The translations under genes were made by a program, and so were the position numbers. The notes under the pieces were generated by a model. That model saw only the letters and a list, made by a program, of their open reading frames with translations. It did not search any database and had not been told where the DNA came from. From positions 1-64,000 of the forward strand of contig NZ_LIUQ01000018.1 in the NCBI RefSeq assembly GCF_001276715.1: a stretch of 64,000 nucleotides of DNA, given 5' to 3'. The DNA is from Planktothricoides sp. SR001 (GTDB taxonomy: Bacteria > Cyanobacteriota > Cyanobacteriia > Cyanobacteriales > Laspinemataceae). This document shows, piece after piece, positions 22,421 through 31,209 of the stretch (its first letter is position 1; every line of letters starts with the position of its first letter).

Positions 22421-23059
22421 CTAAAAATTACATCCTGGAAAGCCGGTTTGATAAGCTATAGCAGCCCGAGCGGCAACAGGCAGATAATTGTAGCTGGTAC
22501 AAGTCTGGCGAATCAATTGCGTGGTTCTTTGAAAAATATCAGGACCTTGACGCTCAGAAAACTCTAGGTGAAGATGACTTATATACTTGGCTATTTCAGG
22601 AGAGATGTTCTGATTGCTCAGACCGCTGGCACGTGAAGAACAACTTGGATCCCATTTTCCGCAAGCTGTAGGTATATCCAAGGGTTGTGAGACAAATAAT
22701 GTATTTCCTCTTCTGTCATATCCAACTACATTAACTGTAGCGCGAACACCTTGTGTTCGCTCCGTAGCAATCGCGGAACCTTGAATCCTCAACGATCCAT
22801 CGCGATAGAGAGTGGCTTCTACTTCACTATACCCTCCTCCCATATTTTGCCGTTTTGTTTGAACAACTCTCTGACTTGTTTCGGGTCGAATTTGGCCTCG
22901 TTGTTTAAGGCGAATATCTAAACCGATATTTTCTGATGTATTGCTATAACTTGACCAAGCATTTTTTGCTTGAATCACTTCGGGAATGCTCCCCAATATG
23001 GCCAAGATAGTGACAGTTCCCGCTATTGTACGGTTTATGAATTTTTGCTTGATTTTCAC
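22421..23059 (-). CDS. Secreted protein of unknown function
   Basis: 212 residues with a Sec-type signal peptide (MKIKQKFINRTIAGTVTIL, cleavage likely near VIQA-KN, about residue 31). The mature part contains a beta-rich central domain (EVEATLYRDGSLRIQGSAIA, VNVVGYDRRGNTLFVS) and four cysteines, two near KWDPSCSS and two at the C-terminus (TCTSYN, PGCNF), suggesting disulfides outside the cytoplasm. I do not recognise the family. It is transcribed in the same direction as the lipoprotein gene, 300 bases upstream of it. Confidence 0.7.
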   Translation of the reverse strand: MKIKQKFINRTIAGTVTILAILGSIPEVIQAKNAWSSYSNTSENIGLDIRLKQRGQIRPETSQRVVQTKRQNMGGGYSEVEATLYRDGSLRIQGSAIATERTQGVRATVNVVGYDRRGNTLFVSQPLDIPTACGKWDPSCSSRASGLSNQNISPEIAKYISHLHLEFSERQGPDIFQRTTQLIRQTCTSYNYLPVAARAAIAYQTGFPGCNF

Positions 23060-23370
23060 ATAAAAAACTCCTTAATTACAGAAATTACAGCACAACGATC
23101 GCCCATCGCATTTTTCGACTTAAACTCGTTCCCTGGTTCTGACTTAAAAATACGGAAAAACTGTCTTACAGTAACGAAAAGAATTAACCGAAAAATTGCC
23201 AAGGCTGACCTTCAATTCCCTAAATAGATAATTCCCCGGTAAAGCCATGAGTCAAATTTTTGGTAAAGCCCCTTTGCTTGTGTCGTGTTTTAATCGACCG
23301 CTGATTAACTTTTTAATTTCTTAACACCGATGTTAACCGATCTAAAAATCAACTGTCAAGACCCATGTAT

Positions 23371-23613
23371 TGCGACATTTTGCGACATTTTTCGACATTT
23401 TTCGACATTTTACCAACACTTTAAATAACCATTAAAAATGTCGATGAAAATCATTACTAAATTTATCTAATTTTTGGTGGACAATTGCGGTATAATTATC
23501 ATCAGCCTTAGCCTAAATCCTTTGTGTAGCCTAGGACTGAAGCGGCGATCGCCTCTTTTGGCCTTGCCGCTCGAAAAATTTGCGACATTTTTCCCATGTC
23601 GCAAAATGTCGCT
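23371..23613. repeat. TGTCG-array element, copy B
   Basis: The left end (23371-23405) has four gcgacatt or tcgacatt units. The right end (23579-23613) has inverse units. The outermost 17 bases GCGACATTTTGCGACAT (23372-23388) are the exact reverse complement of 23596-23612. The left flank (gatgttaacc...tcaactgtcaag) and right flank (cttttgtaaag) also resemble those of copy A, so homology extends past the arrays. It lies about 335 bases before the STAND gene. No other gene was seen in 23060-23948. Confidence 0.6.
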
Positions 23614-23948
23614 AACGGTAACTTTTGTAAACTTTTGTAAAGTTTATTTTCAGGCAAAAACATTGAATATCTCCGCAAAAATACGGAGATATTTCCGCCC
23701 TGGGTTCTGAATGTATTTAACTTGCTAGGGTAGCCCTTAGCAAACCCTTTCATCGCCAACCAAATCCCAGTTGCATAAATATTTTTTAATGTTTAACATT
23801 TTTGTAGATTTAAATACAGACAAAGGACTTATGACCAATGACCAAGGACAAAAAATAACCGTCAATGGGTGCATTCTATATTTGTATCTTCGTTGCACCC
23901 CCATCAACTGTCAGCTATCAACCGCAAACCGTTTAATTTTTTTGACCC

Positions 23949-26342
23949 ATGAATCAAGAAGAAGTGCAAGAACTTTTCGCCTTTGCCCAACAGTTACTCG
24001 AACGAACGACTAATGAAATTTTCTCTGATTTAGAGAAGATCACCCTCCAAGGCATCATCAGCGATCGCAGTTATGAACAAATAACTAGCGATAAATCCAT
24101 CAAATTCACCCCCGATTATCTCAGGCAAACAATTTCTCCCAAATTGCGGAGAAAATTAACTGCTGCTTTGAAAAAAGTGGGGGTCGTGGATGCAAATACG
24201 AAAACCATTCTAAAAAAAGAAATACTACCAAAACTGCGACAAGCTTTGCTCAGAGAATATCCTGGGGAATTTACCTCGGATGGATACTCCCAACCCGACG
24301 ACAGAGGAAACCCAGGGAAGGGAAACCAACCCATGACTACAGGATTCACCCAACCCCTATTACCCCAACTCCTATTATTAAGAGGGGGACAAAGGGCGAT
24401 GGGAAATTTTTTCCCTCCACAACGGATTTACCAAAACCTCCCCACCCGCGATCACACTACTTTTATCGGTCACGAAAAACAATTGAATCGCTTGCTGAAA
24501 CTCTTATCTTGGGATAGTCGCATCCATCGCATTAGCGTTGAAGGAATTGGTGGGGCAGGCAAAACTACGTTAATTGTGGAAGCGGCTTATGCTTTTTTAG
24601 AGTCAGCAGAATCGCCGAATTTTGACGCGATGATTTTTACTTCGGCGAAACCCCACCGACTCACGAGTACGGGTATTTTACCTCGGTTAAAAAAAGAGAA
24701 TAGTCAGAAATTTTCCGCACGATCGCCCGTACTTTGCAACGTCACGATCTACTGATGGGAGATAGCGATCGCCAACTGGAGGAAATTCTGGATTGCTTAT
24801 CTTATCAACGCACTTTATTAATGATCGATAATCTGGAAACAGCGGCAGATTTAAATGATGTGCGTTCTTTTTTACTTGAAGCGCCCCCTACGGTAAAAGT
24901 ATTGATTACTAGCCGTCAACAAGCTTTATTAGATGTTTCGATTCGCCTAGAATGTTTTAATAAAAAAGATAGCCTGCATTTAATCAACCATCACGCCCAG
25001 GAAAAAGATATCCCGGTTACGCCTAAACAAGCGGAGGTCATTTATACCACTACCGGGGGAATTCCGGCGGCAATTGTTTATACTATTGGTCAACTGAGTG
25101 CCGGTTATCATTTCACTGAAGCGATCGCCAATTTGAATCACTCCGACGGAGAAATTGCCCGCTATTGTTTCCAGGGTTCGGTGATTCCTTTGCGGGAAAA
25201 ACCGCCCCATTTTCTGCTCATGGCTTTGGCTATTTTTCCCAATCCTGCTTTACCAGAAGCTGTCAGCGCAGTAGGGAATGTTCCCGACCTGAATCATTTT
25301 GCCCCGTTGCAACAGTTATCTCTGGTGAAACTGCATCAAGGACGCTATCAAATGTTGCCCTTGACGCGGGGTTATGTATTAACTGAACTCCAAAGTTATC
25401 CCAACTTCGAGAAACTTGCCCGCGATCGCTGGGTGAAATGGTATTTAAACTATTGCCAAAAGTATGGCAAAACCGATGCACAAGAATGGAGTGAATTTAC
25501 AGAATTAGACCAAGAATGGGAAAATCTAAGTGAAGCGATCGAATGGACAATTATGGCAAATCGCTATGAAGATTTTGGTCAATTTTGGCAATACCTTAAA
25601 GGCTATACCCATTTTGCTGGATATTGGTCGGAACGGTTGCGCTGGATGGATTGGTGGCGAGAAACAGCGGAAAACCGAGCCGATTGGCTGACGGTGGTAG
25701 AGGCGATCGGGGATAAAAGTCGCACCCTAATTTTACTAGATCAACCGGAAGATCGACAAGAAGCAACCCAACTGTTAAACCAGGCTTGGCAACTATGTCA
25801 AACTTATCAACTAACCATTAGCATCAATTTAGCCTTAGACATGGCAGTGCTCCAGGTTCATCAACAAAATGAAAGCGCTGCTAATCAATGGTTTAGTGAA
25901 GTGACTAAATTGTACCAAAATCTGCCCCCTAATCACCCCAGACATCCCCGAATTCCCATTCAAATTCTTTACTATCGCGGGGAACTGCATTTTAAAAAAG
26001 CCGAGTTTATTCCAGCGCAAATATGAAAAAGCCGCAGAAGAAGCTAGGAAAACTGGTTGGCATCGAGCGATGATTTTTTGCCAAATTTGGTTAGCTTTGG
26101 TTGCCATTAGCCTGAATTTACTTCCAAAAGCTGAGGTTTTGTTAAAAGAGGCTTTACCAGAGGTGGAAAAGAATGGCGATCGCCGTTGTTTGGCTTTTTG
26201 TAAGCGGGCATTTGCCTTATTGAAAAAAGCCCAAAAAAATTGGCAAGAAGCAAAATATTGGGCTGCTTTAGCTAGGGAAGATTTTCGCCATTTATTGATG
26301 CGGCGAGAAGTGGCAGAAATGGATGAGTTTTTGTCATTTTAG
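23949..26342 (+). pseudogene. STAND (NB-ARC-like) ATPase, two frameshifts
   Basis: Three consecutive frames make one protein of about 795 residues. Part 1 (23949-24755) has an N-terminal helical effector-associated-like domain (1-110), a linker and the NTPase start: FIGHEKQLNRLLKLL, then Walker A GIGGAGKTT at 199-207. Part 2 (about 24690-26026) continues EIFRTIARTLQRHDLLMG, Walker B TLLMIDNLE, the sensor VLITSRQ and a winged-helix region, then TPR-like helices. Part 3 (about 26015-26342) continues QRKYEKAAEEARKTGW to the stop. Single-base events near 24705 and 26015 explain both breaks. STAND ATPases are switch-like signalling proteins in bacterial defence, cell-death and regulatory systems. 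Broken frames mean the gene is either inactive here or mis-sequenced. Confidence 0.8.
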
Positions 26343-26352
26343 AGTGGTTGTT

Positions 26353-26520
26353 GGGTAGGGATTCTTTGGGTAGGGATTCTTTGGGTAGGGATTCTTTGGG
26401 TAGGGATTCTTTGGGTAGGGATTCTTTGGGTGTTGGCAACGGATGGGTTGATTGATGGGGTAATTAATTTGGCAGCGGATGGGTTGATTTATGGGGTAAT
26501 TAATTTGGCAACGGATGATC
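26353..26520. repeat. Tandem repeats: 15-bp x5 and 36-bp x2
   Basis: Five exact copies of gggtagggattcttt (26353-26427) are followed by two copies of a 36-base unit (ggcaacggatgggttgat..., 26435-26506) and a partial third. They are non-coding, directly after the STAND gene stop. Confidence 0.9.
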
Positions 26521-26553
26521 AAGAGGGAAAAAACGGTGATGAGTTTTACCAAT

Positions 26554-26652
26554 GTAGGGGGGCGAAGCATTCGCGCCTACATCCTGTGGATAAATCGTTA
26601 AAATTCATGCGCGAATGCTTCGCCCAAAGGACACGGCATTGCCGTGTCCTTA
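26554..26652. terminator. Dispersed repeat and hairpin between convergent genes
   Basis: A gtaggggggcgaagcattcgcgcctac member (26554-26580) is followed by its inverse copy (gcgaatgcttcgccc) and then by a strong hairpin, AAGGACACGGCA-t-TGCCGTGTCCTT (26627-26652). The site suits bidirectional termination between the STAND gene and the minus-strand gene at 26677. Confidence 0.6.
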
Positions 26653-26676
26653 CTCTGGCATATTTATGTCAACAAA

Positions 26677-27183
26677 TTACCCAAAAAAGTCGCTAATTTC
26701 TACTTTAATATCTACTGATGGTCGCATGGCATTGGTATGTTCTACTAACACGCAAACTCCCGGTTTTTTAGCATCATTGCTAGAGTCTTCTGAGTTGCTG
26801 GAGTCGGCTTCAGCGAGGTTGATGCCAAAGTGTTTTTCAAATAATGCTTCTGTTTGGGCAAATGCAGCATTGAGTTGTTGTCGATCGCCCTCATCGCGAA
26901 TGCCAAAATAAGGAAAATGATGGATAAACCGACCAAATAACATTTGACAATCTTGGGCATATTTGCTGGTATCTAAAATATGTTGATGCCAAACGTGATC
27001 GATTTCTCGGTTCGGGGCGATCGCTACATTAGGATAAAGATAAATTAAACCCAGAAACATCAAATAACGGCTTAAAGCGCGATTCACTTGCTGATAAGTT
27101 AATCCTTCCCCAGTTTCTGGGTGCATCAATTTATATGCGATCGGACCTAGGTCTAGTTGTTTAACTTTGTTAAAAAATGACAT
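26677..27183 (-). CDS. Glycine-rich domain-containing (DUF1399/GRDP-like) protein
   Basis: A 168-residue protein with the family signature REIDHVWHQHILDTSKYAQDC at about residues 59-79 and GRFIHHFPYFG after it. Proteins with this IDxxWHxHxLDT motif are annotated as glycine-rich domain proteins (related to plant GRDP); the His/Asp pattern suggests metal binding but no activity is established. The C-terminal 40 residues carry an acidic Ser/Asn stretch (EADSSNSEDSSND) and VCVLVEHTN. It is the only minus-strand gene inside the STAND-CHAT neighbourhood, placed convergent to the STAND gene and divergent from the winged-helix-like gene. The rest of 27184-27508 is repeat and leader sequence. Confidence 0.75.
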   Translation of the reverse strand: MSFFNKVKQLDLGPIAYKLMHPETGEGLTYQQVNRALSRYLMFLGLIYLYPNVAIAPNREIDHVWHQHILDTSKYAQDCQMLFGRFIHHFPYFGIRDEGDRQQLNAAFAQTEALFEKHFGINLAEADSSNSEDSSNDAKKPGVCVLVEHTNAMRPSVDIKVEISDFFG

Positions 27184-27388
27184 AACAATGATGCCTACTG
27201 CCTAAAAAACGCTAATAAAAAGCATCAATTGGGAGGCAAAAACAAGTCAATACTCCCAGAATCGTGATGAAAATTGCTGATAAAGCCTTATAATTTAAGG
27301 GTTCCGTCTCTGGGATGCCGGAAATTCATATGGGATCTCCCAGATGATTAGACCTGTTGGGATCATCCCCTGCATTGTAAATATATCT

Positions 27389-27470
27389 GTAGGGGCGAAG
27401 CATGACCGCAGAAGTTAGATGGATTAAAAGCCAGAATTTTTTACAGTGATGCTTCCTTCGCCCATGATTG
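27389..27470. repeat. GTAGGGGCGAAGCAT element overlapping an ORF start
   Basis: gtaggggcgaagcatgacc at the left and gatgcttccttcgccca at the right are imperfect inverted ends. A GTG at 27446 inside this repeat opens the frame of the next gene, but that extension is most likely not translated. Confidence 0.65.
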
Positions 27471-27508
27471 ACCTGTTGATTTACCTGTGGTTATATTTGG
27501 AGGTGAGA

Positions 27509-27859
27509 ATGCCGCAAAGAAAAAACTTGACTTGGGGAAAAATTCCCAGGGAACGGGTGAGTAGGTTTTTGCAAGTTTTGCTGGATAGCCGCAATTATTC
27601 CCCGGAACTTCTCCAGGTAGAATGGCAAGTAGGTCAGCGCGATCGCTATCGGTTATTGGTTCATTACACTACTAAAGCAAATATAGTTAAGTTAATGACA
27701 AAAATGCCCTACCCTAGTGAGAAAAAGAAAGCAGAAATTCAAGATGCGATCGCCCATTTAGAGGAATTGCAAATATTAACCGACCTGCGCCAGGTGAAAA
27801 CAGGGGCAAAAGCCGAAAAATTATCATTGTATTTAGATTTAACCAGCCAAAATTTATAA
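27509..27859 (+). CDS. Small winged-helix-like protein of the CHAT module
   Basis: 116 residues from the ATG at 27509, which has an excellent ribosome site (TTGGAGGTGAGA) just before it; an upstream in-frame GTG at 27446 lies within a dispersed repeat. The sequence MPQRKNLTWGKIPRERVSRF begins a helical region, and the C-terminal half (EKKKAEIQDAIAHLEELQIL, TDLRQV, KLSLYLDL) looks like helix-turn-helix plus beta wing. It resembles winged-helix effector-associated modules attached to cyanobacterial STAND and CHAT proteins, where a run like HL..L.IL.D.R..K precedes an LYL strand. It lies six bases before the DUF1822 gene, so the two are probably co-translated. Function is inferred from context only. 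Confidence 0.65.
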   Translation: MPQRKNLTWGKIPRERVSRFLQVLLDSRNYSPELLQVEWQVGQRDRYRLLVHYTTKANIVKLMTKMPYPSEKKKAEIQDAIAHLEELQILTDLRQVKTGAKAEKLSLYLDLTSQNL

Positions 27860-27865
27860 AAAATT

Positions 27866-28729
27866 ATGAATTTTATTTTAGAAAAACAGTGGTTTAAAAA
27901 GTCATTATATTCCAGCGATCGCCCAAATCATCGAGGGGATGAAGAGACTATCCCAGAGAACCGGGATGCGGCGATTGCCTCAGCAAATTATGACTATCAA
28001 TTAACCGCTGAAATAGAACAGCAGGGAAATCATAAAATTGTTCGCTGGCAAATCAAGCTTTATGGTAATTTAGCCGAATTAACCCCAGAATCACTCAAAA
28101 AAATTCAAACTGTAGTTCGTGAAATTGCTGGGGACGACGCTCAAAATATAATGAATATAACCGCAGGATCGATTATCATCGAATTTGCTGGCAGTGAAGC
28201 AGGATTTAAACGCATTCAATCTCTATTTAATCGGGGTGAGTTAACCGAAATTGCCGGGCTACCAGTAGAAGCAGTGGCAGCGATCGCGCCGATGGAAGAT
28301 TCGGTAAATTTAAGCCAATGGCGGCCCGATATTTTTTCCGCTGGTTGGCAGGCGATCGCCTCATTATTAAGTTCCACTCAAATGCAGTTAGCCTTTGGTT
28401 GGCGATCGGCTTGGCAGGCAGAAATTATCGGGGGACAGCGGATTAATATCGCCGGAATTTCCCTAGTATTAGTCATAGCTTTAGCCCAGGAAACTGAGGC
28501 AAAAGCTCGGATTTGCGTGCAAGTCCACCCTACCCCAGCCTCCAACCATTTGCCCGCAAATTTAGAATTAACTCTCCTCGATCTAGAAAGAAACCCGATT
28601 TTGACCACCGCGATCGCCAATGCCACCAGCGGTTTTTTACAATTAGACTTTAGAGGCGACCAGGGGGAACCGTTTACAGTGAAAATTTCTTTAGACAATG
28701 ATATAATTAACCAAAATTTTACGATCTAA
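27866..28729 (+). CDS. DUF1822 family protein
   Basis: 287 residues. The C-terminal half matches the cyanobacterial DUF1822 family: LPANLELTLLDLERNPILTT, then LQLDFRGDQGEPFTVKISLD, the usual closing beta-strand pattern. The middle (about 85-145) carries LKKIQTVVREIAGDDAQNIM and SIIIEFAGSEAGFKRIQSLF followed by GELTEIAGLPVEAV, a small alpha/beta domain that I recall from STAND and CHAT proteins of cyanobacteria. DUF1822 has no known activity, but in my recollection it often neighbours CHAT proteins, as here. The gene is 43 bases before the CHAT gene and six bases after the winged-helix-like gene, which supports one operon. No membrane helix or signal peptide; cytoplasmic. Confidence 0.75.
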   Translation: MNFILEKQWFKKSLYSSDRPNHRGDEETIPENRDAAIASANYDYQLTAEIEQQGNHKIVRWQIKLYGNLAELTPESLKKIQTVVREIAGDDAQNIMNITAGSIIIEFAGSEAGFKRIQSLFNRGELTEIAGLPVEAVAAIAPMEDSVNLSQWRPDIFSAGWQAIASLLSSTQMQLAFGWRSAWQAEIIGGQRINIAGISLVLVIALAQETEAKARICVQVHPTPASNHLPANLELTLLDLERNPILTTAIANATSGFLQLDFRGDQGEPFTVKISLDNDIINQNFTI

Positions 28730-28772
28730 TTTTGATCTAAATAATTCACAAATTCACAGGTCTGAAAAACTG

Positions 28773-30518
28773 ATGGCCAAGTTAGTCATACTAATTTTGC
28801 AAGAGGGCAATTTTGAGCAAGGATTTCGGGCTTTGTTGCAAATTCGGGGTGATGACCCGCCAACGGAAACCGAGATCCAAATTCCGGGCATCCTTCCACC
28901 AGCCCCAGACATCCCGGAATTACTCAATCGATGGCGGTCTAACTTTCAATCCGTAAAAACATCGAGACTGGAAGCGATTTCTAGTCAAGTAGTGTCCCCA
29001 AATCCGCAAGTTGCCCAAGAATTAACCGATCGCTTGAATGAATGGCTAAATTATGGGGATAAGCAATGGCGCGACATTCGGGATTTATTGCTGCAAAATA
29101 CCCAAGAAAAAACTCGGATTTTGCTAGAAACGGAGGATATTGATTTACGGCGAATTCCTTGGCATACTTGGGATATATTTGCCAGGGGAAATTATAAGAA
29201 AACAGATATTGCCTTAAGTCCCCGCAGCTATCAGCGACCGAATCGGGATATTTTCCCCAGTAAAACTGTGAAAATTCTGGCAGTTTTTGGTGATGCTACC
29301 CATCTGCAACTAGACATCGATCGACAAGTTTTAGAAGCGTTGCGCGATCGCCAAGGGGAAATTACCATTCTGCAACAACCCACCCCAGAACAACTCCGGC
29401 AACTCTTGCGCCAAGAATTCTGGCATATATTCTTTTTTGCCGGTCATTCCCAAAGTGATGAACATGGGAAAATTGGCCGATTTAAACTTAATAAAACCGA
29501 CTGGATGGCGATCGCCGATTTAAAAAATGCCTTAGATATTGCCATTAACGAAAACGGGCTACAACTGGCAATTTTCAACTCTTGTGATGGCTTGGGATTA
29601 GCCAATCAACTCACCCAATTGCACTTACCCCAAAGCATTGTCATGCGCGAACCAGTCCCGGACGAAGTAGCCACCAAGTTTTTGCAAGAATTTCTCTGGT
29701 CTTTTGCCAATGATGAATCATTTTATGCCTCAGTCCGTTATGCAAGGGGAGTATTAGAAGATGCCTTTCATCAGCAATATCCTGGGGTGAGTTGGTTGCC
29801 AGTCATTTTTCAAAATCCCGCTGGGTTTTCTCCCACTTGGCAGGAATGGTTAAACTCCGGTATTTCCTTAGATTTATCACCCACAATTTCCCCAGAAGTT
29901 GCGGTCAATTACCTCAGGGATTATTACCAGAATAATCTGCCCCTTGATTGGGACACGATCGCGCCCAAACTTGCCATTAAACTCGGTATTTATTTATCCA
30001 TAATCAGTACCTTATCTCTTTTAGCCAGTTACGTTTTAGTCAAAAGTGAACCTTGGTTAGCATCCTTTGGCAAACAAAGTTGGATTGTGGAACTGGCTCA
30101 AAGTATGATATTAATTGTCGGCATTATTTATCTGGTAGCTAGTAAGTTTTCTCAAGAAACAAGAGAGTTTTTTGCCTTTCGCCGCCCCCTGAAAGACCCC
30201 ATAGGAATTTTTAGTTTATTCCGGGTATTTATTGGCCTATTTTCATTGGCGATCGCTGGTTTATTATTGGATCACCATCTCTGGACTGGGCCAAATGCCC
30301 TTAAGGACAAATATCAGGTGGTTTTTTCAACCGCAGATAATTTTTTTACCTATCATATCCCTTACTTATTATATTTGCCTTATTCAACAATTAACTTTGG
30401 GTTAGCGGTCTGGGTATTTGCGGGCGCTGGTTATGCCGCAATTAAGGATTTGCTGCAACTGCGATCGCAAAGCCTAAATATTAAACATCAAATTGAATCC
30501 ATCGGTGAAAGCCCATAA
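28773..30518 (+). CDS. CHAT-domain caspase-like protease with four membrane segments
   Basis: 581 residues. The CHAT domain spans about 85-350: strands LLETEDIDLRRIPWHTWDI and KILAVFGDA, the catalytic His225 in FFFAGHS and the catalytic Cys271 in IFNSCDGLG, forming the His-Cys dyad of clan CD caspase-like peptidases. After LPVIFQNPAGF, an LDLSPTISPEVAVNYLRDYY link leads to four hydrophobic segments (for example LGIYLSIISTLSLLASYVLV and IFSLFRVFIGLFSLAIAGLLL). It should be an integral membrane protease with its catalytic domain in the cytoplasm. CHAT proteins act as proteases in bacterial immunity (for example Craspase) and are often controlled by STAND ATPases. The substrate is unknown here. 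It follows DUF1822 closely and overlaps the next gene by 14-26 bases. Confidence 0.9.
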   Translation: MAKLVILILQEGNFEQGFRALLQIRGDDPPTETEIQIPGILPPAPDIPELLNRWRSNFQSVKTSRLEAISSQVVSPNPQVAQELTDRLNEWLNYGDKQWRDIRDLLLQNTQEKTRILLETEDIDLRRIPWHTWDIFARGNYKKTDIALSPRSYQRPNRDIFPSKTVKILAVFGDATHLQLDIDRQVLEALRDRQGEITILQQPTPEQLRQLLRQEFWHIFFFAGHSQSDEHGKIGRFKLNKTDWMAIADLKNALDIAINENGLQLAIFNSCDGLGLANQLTQLHLPQSIVMREPVPDEVATKFLQEFLWSFANDESFYASVRYARGVLEDAFHQQYPGVSWLPVIFQNPAGFSPTWQEWLNSGISLDLSPTISPEVAVNYLRDYYQNNLPLDWDTIAPKLAIKLGIYLSIISTLSLLASYVLVKSEPWLASFGKQSWIVELAQSMILIVGIIYLVASKFSQETREFFAFRRPLKDPIGIFSLFRVFIGLFSLAIAGLLLDHHLWTGPNALKDKYQVVFSTADNFFTYHIPYLLYLPYSTINFGLAVWVFAGAGYAAIKDLLQLRSQSLNIKHQIESIGESP

Positions 30519-30942
30519 AGATGCGGTAATCCGCGAACATCTCATTGACATTTTTCAAAAATATTGCTACGATCTAATTAACTTAATCAAACGTTATACG
30601 TCCTTATTCTCTGGGTTAGCTATTGTCGTTTTGTTTCACATCAGTATCAATAAATTTTATGCCCATAAAAATGTCTTATCTGAAGCAGCCCAAGCCTGGT
30701 TTTGGATTGGGGTGATTGTGGTGGCGATCGTCTTACTGATTATCTTTTGGGGATTTTACCATTATGAAACAGTTTTCCAAGAAACCTCTCATGGTTTGTC
30801 AAAATTTAAAGTCAGTTATCAAGAGTTTGAAAACCAACATAATTCCTGGAATGTCTTAAAAAGAATTTGCCAAGCAAATCTTAGCATTTATCTAGGGTTA
30901 TTCATGTTTTTTTTCTCTAATTTTTTTATTATTGCCCATTAA
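30505..30942 (+). CDS. Small membrane protein at the end of the CHAT operon
   Basis: About 145 residues with three hydrophobic segments (SLFSGLAIVVLFHISI; AWFWIGVIVVAIVLLIIFWGF; SIYLGLFMFFFSNFFIIA) and a charged loop after the second. The start is uncertain: GTG at 30505 is chosen; a TTG at 30493 is also in frame. Either overlaps the CHAT gene stop at 30518, implying translational coupling. No family recognised. It may help anchor or gate the CHAT membrane region. A perfect AT-rich palindrome follows directly at 30944-30977 and probably ends the operon. Confidence 0.6.
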   Translation: MKAHKDAVIREHLIDIFQKYCYDLINLIKRYTSLFSGLAIVVLFHISINKFYAHKNVLSEAAQAWFWIGVIVVAIVLLIIFWGFYHYETVFQETSHGLSKFKVSYQEFENQHNSWNVLKRICQANLSIYLGLFMFFFSNFFIIAH

Positions 30943-30943
30943 C

Positions 30944-30977
30944 AAATAATTAATAATTTAAATTATTAATTATTTGT
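30944..30977. terminator. AT-rich perfect palindrome after the CHAT operon
   Basis: caaataattaataattt and aaattattaattatttg are exact reverse complements meeting with no loop, right after the stop codon of the small membrane protein. Likely a transcript end. Confidence 0.5.
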
Positions 30978-31003
30978 ATTCGCCCTTTCCTTATAAAAGA
31001 AAA

Positions 31004-31163
31004 TTGTAGGTTTGGTTGAGGAACGAAACCCAACTTACGAATACCCACTGGGCGAAGCATTCCGGCAGTTAATTCATTGTTTTAACCAATAGCTATTTGC
31101 CGAAATCCTTCGCCCCTACTAAAATTGTAGGTTGGCTTTTTGTAACGAAACCCAACCTAAGAA
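31004..31163. repeat. Composite of two dispersed repeat families
   Basis: A gtaggttt...aacccaac element (31004-31040) and another (31125-31163) flank a gggcgaagcattccgg...ccgaaatccttcgccc element (31051-31120). One repeat appears nested in or between copies of the other. Confidence 0.65.
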
Positions 31164-31209
31164 TACCCACTGTAATGTAAAATAATATAAAATAATTAAA
31201 AATAAACCA

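Noticed and set aside
24690-24760. Programmed frameshift in the STAND gene
   Set aside because: No slippery heptamer with a downstream structure at the junction, and a second unrelated break occurs later in the gene; decay or sequence error is simpler.
26353-26520. Regular repeats that might be a CRISPR array
   Set aside because: The 15-base units are directly adjacent with no spacers, and no cas genes are present.
26334-26570. Minus-strand ORF with NPYPK repeats
   Set aside because: It arises from the 15-bp tandem repeat; no ribosome site and no non-repeat core.
27446-27508. N-terminal extension of the winged-helix-like protein
   Set aside because: It starts with GTG inside a dispersed repeat, while the ATG at 27509 has an excellent ribosome site.
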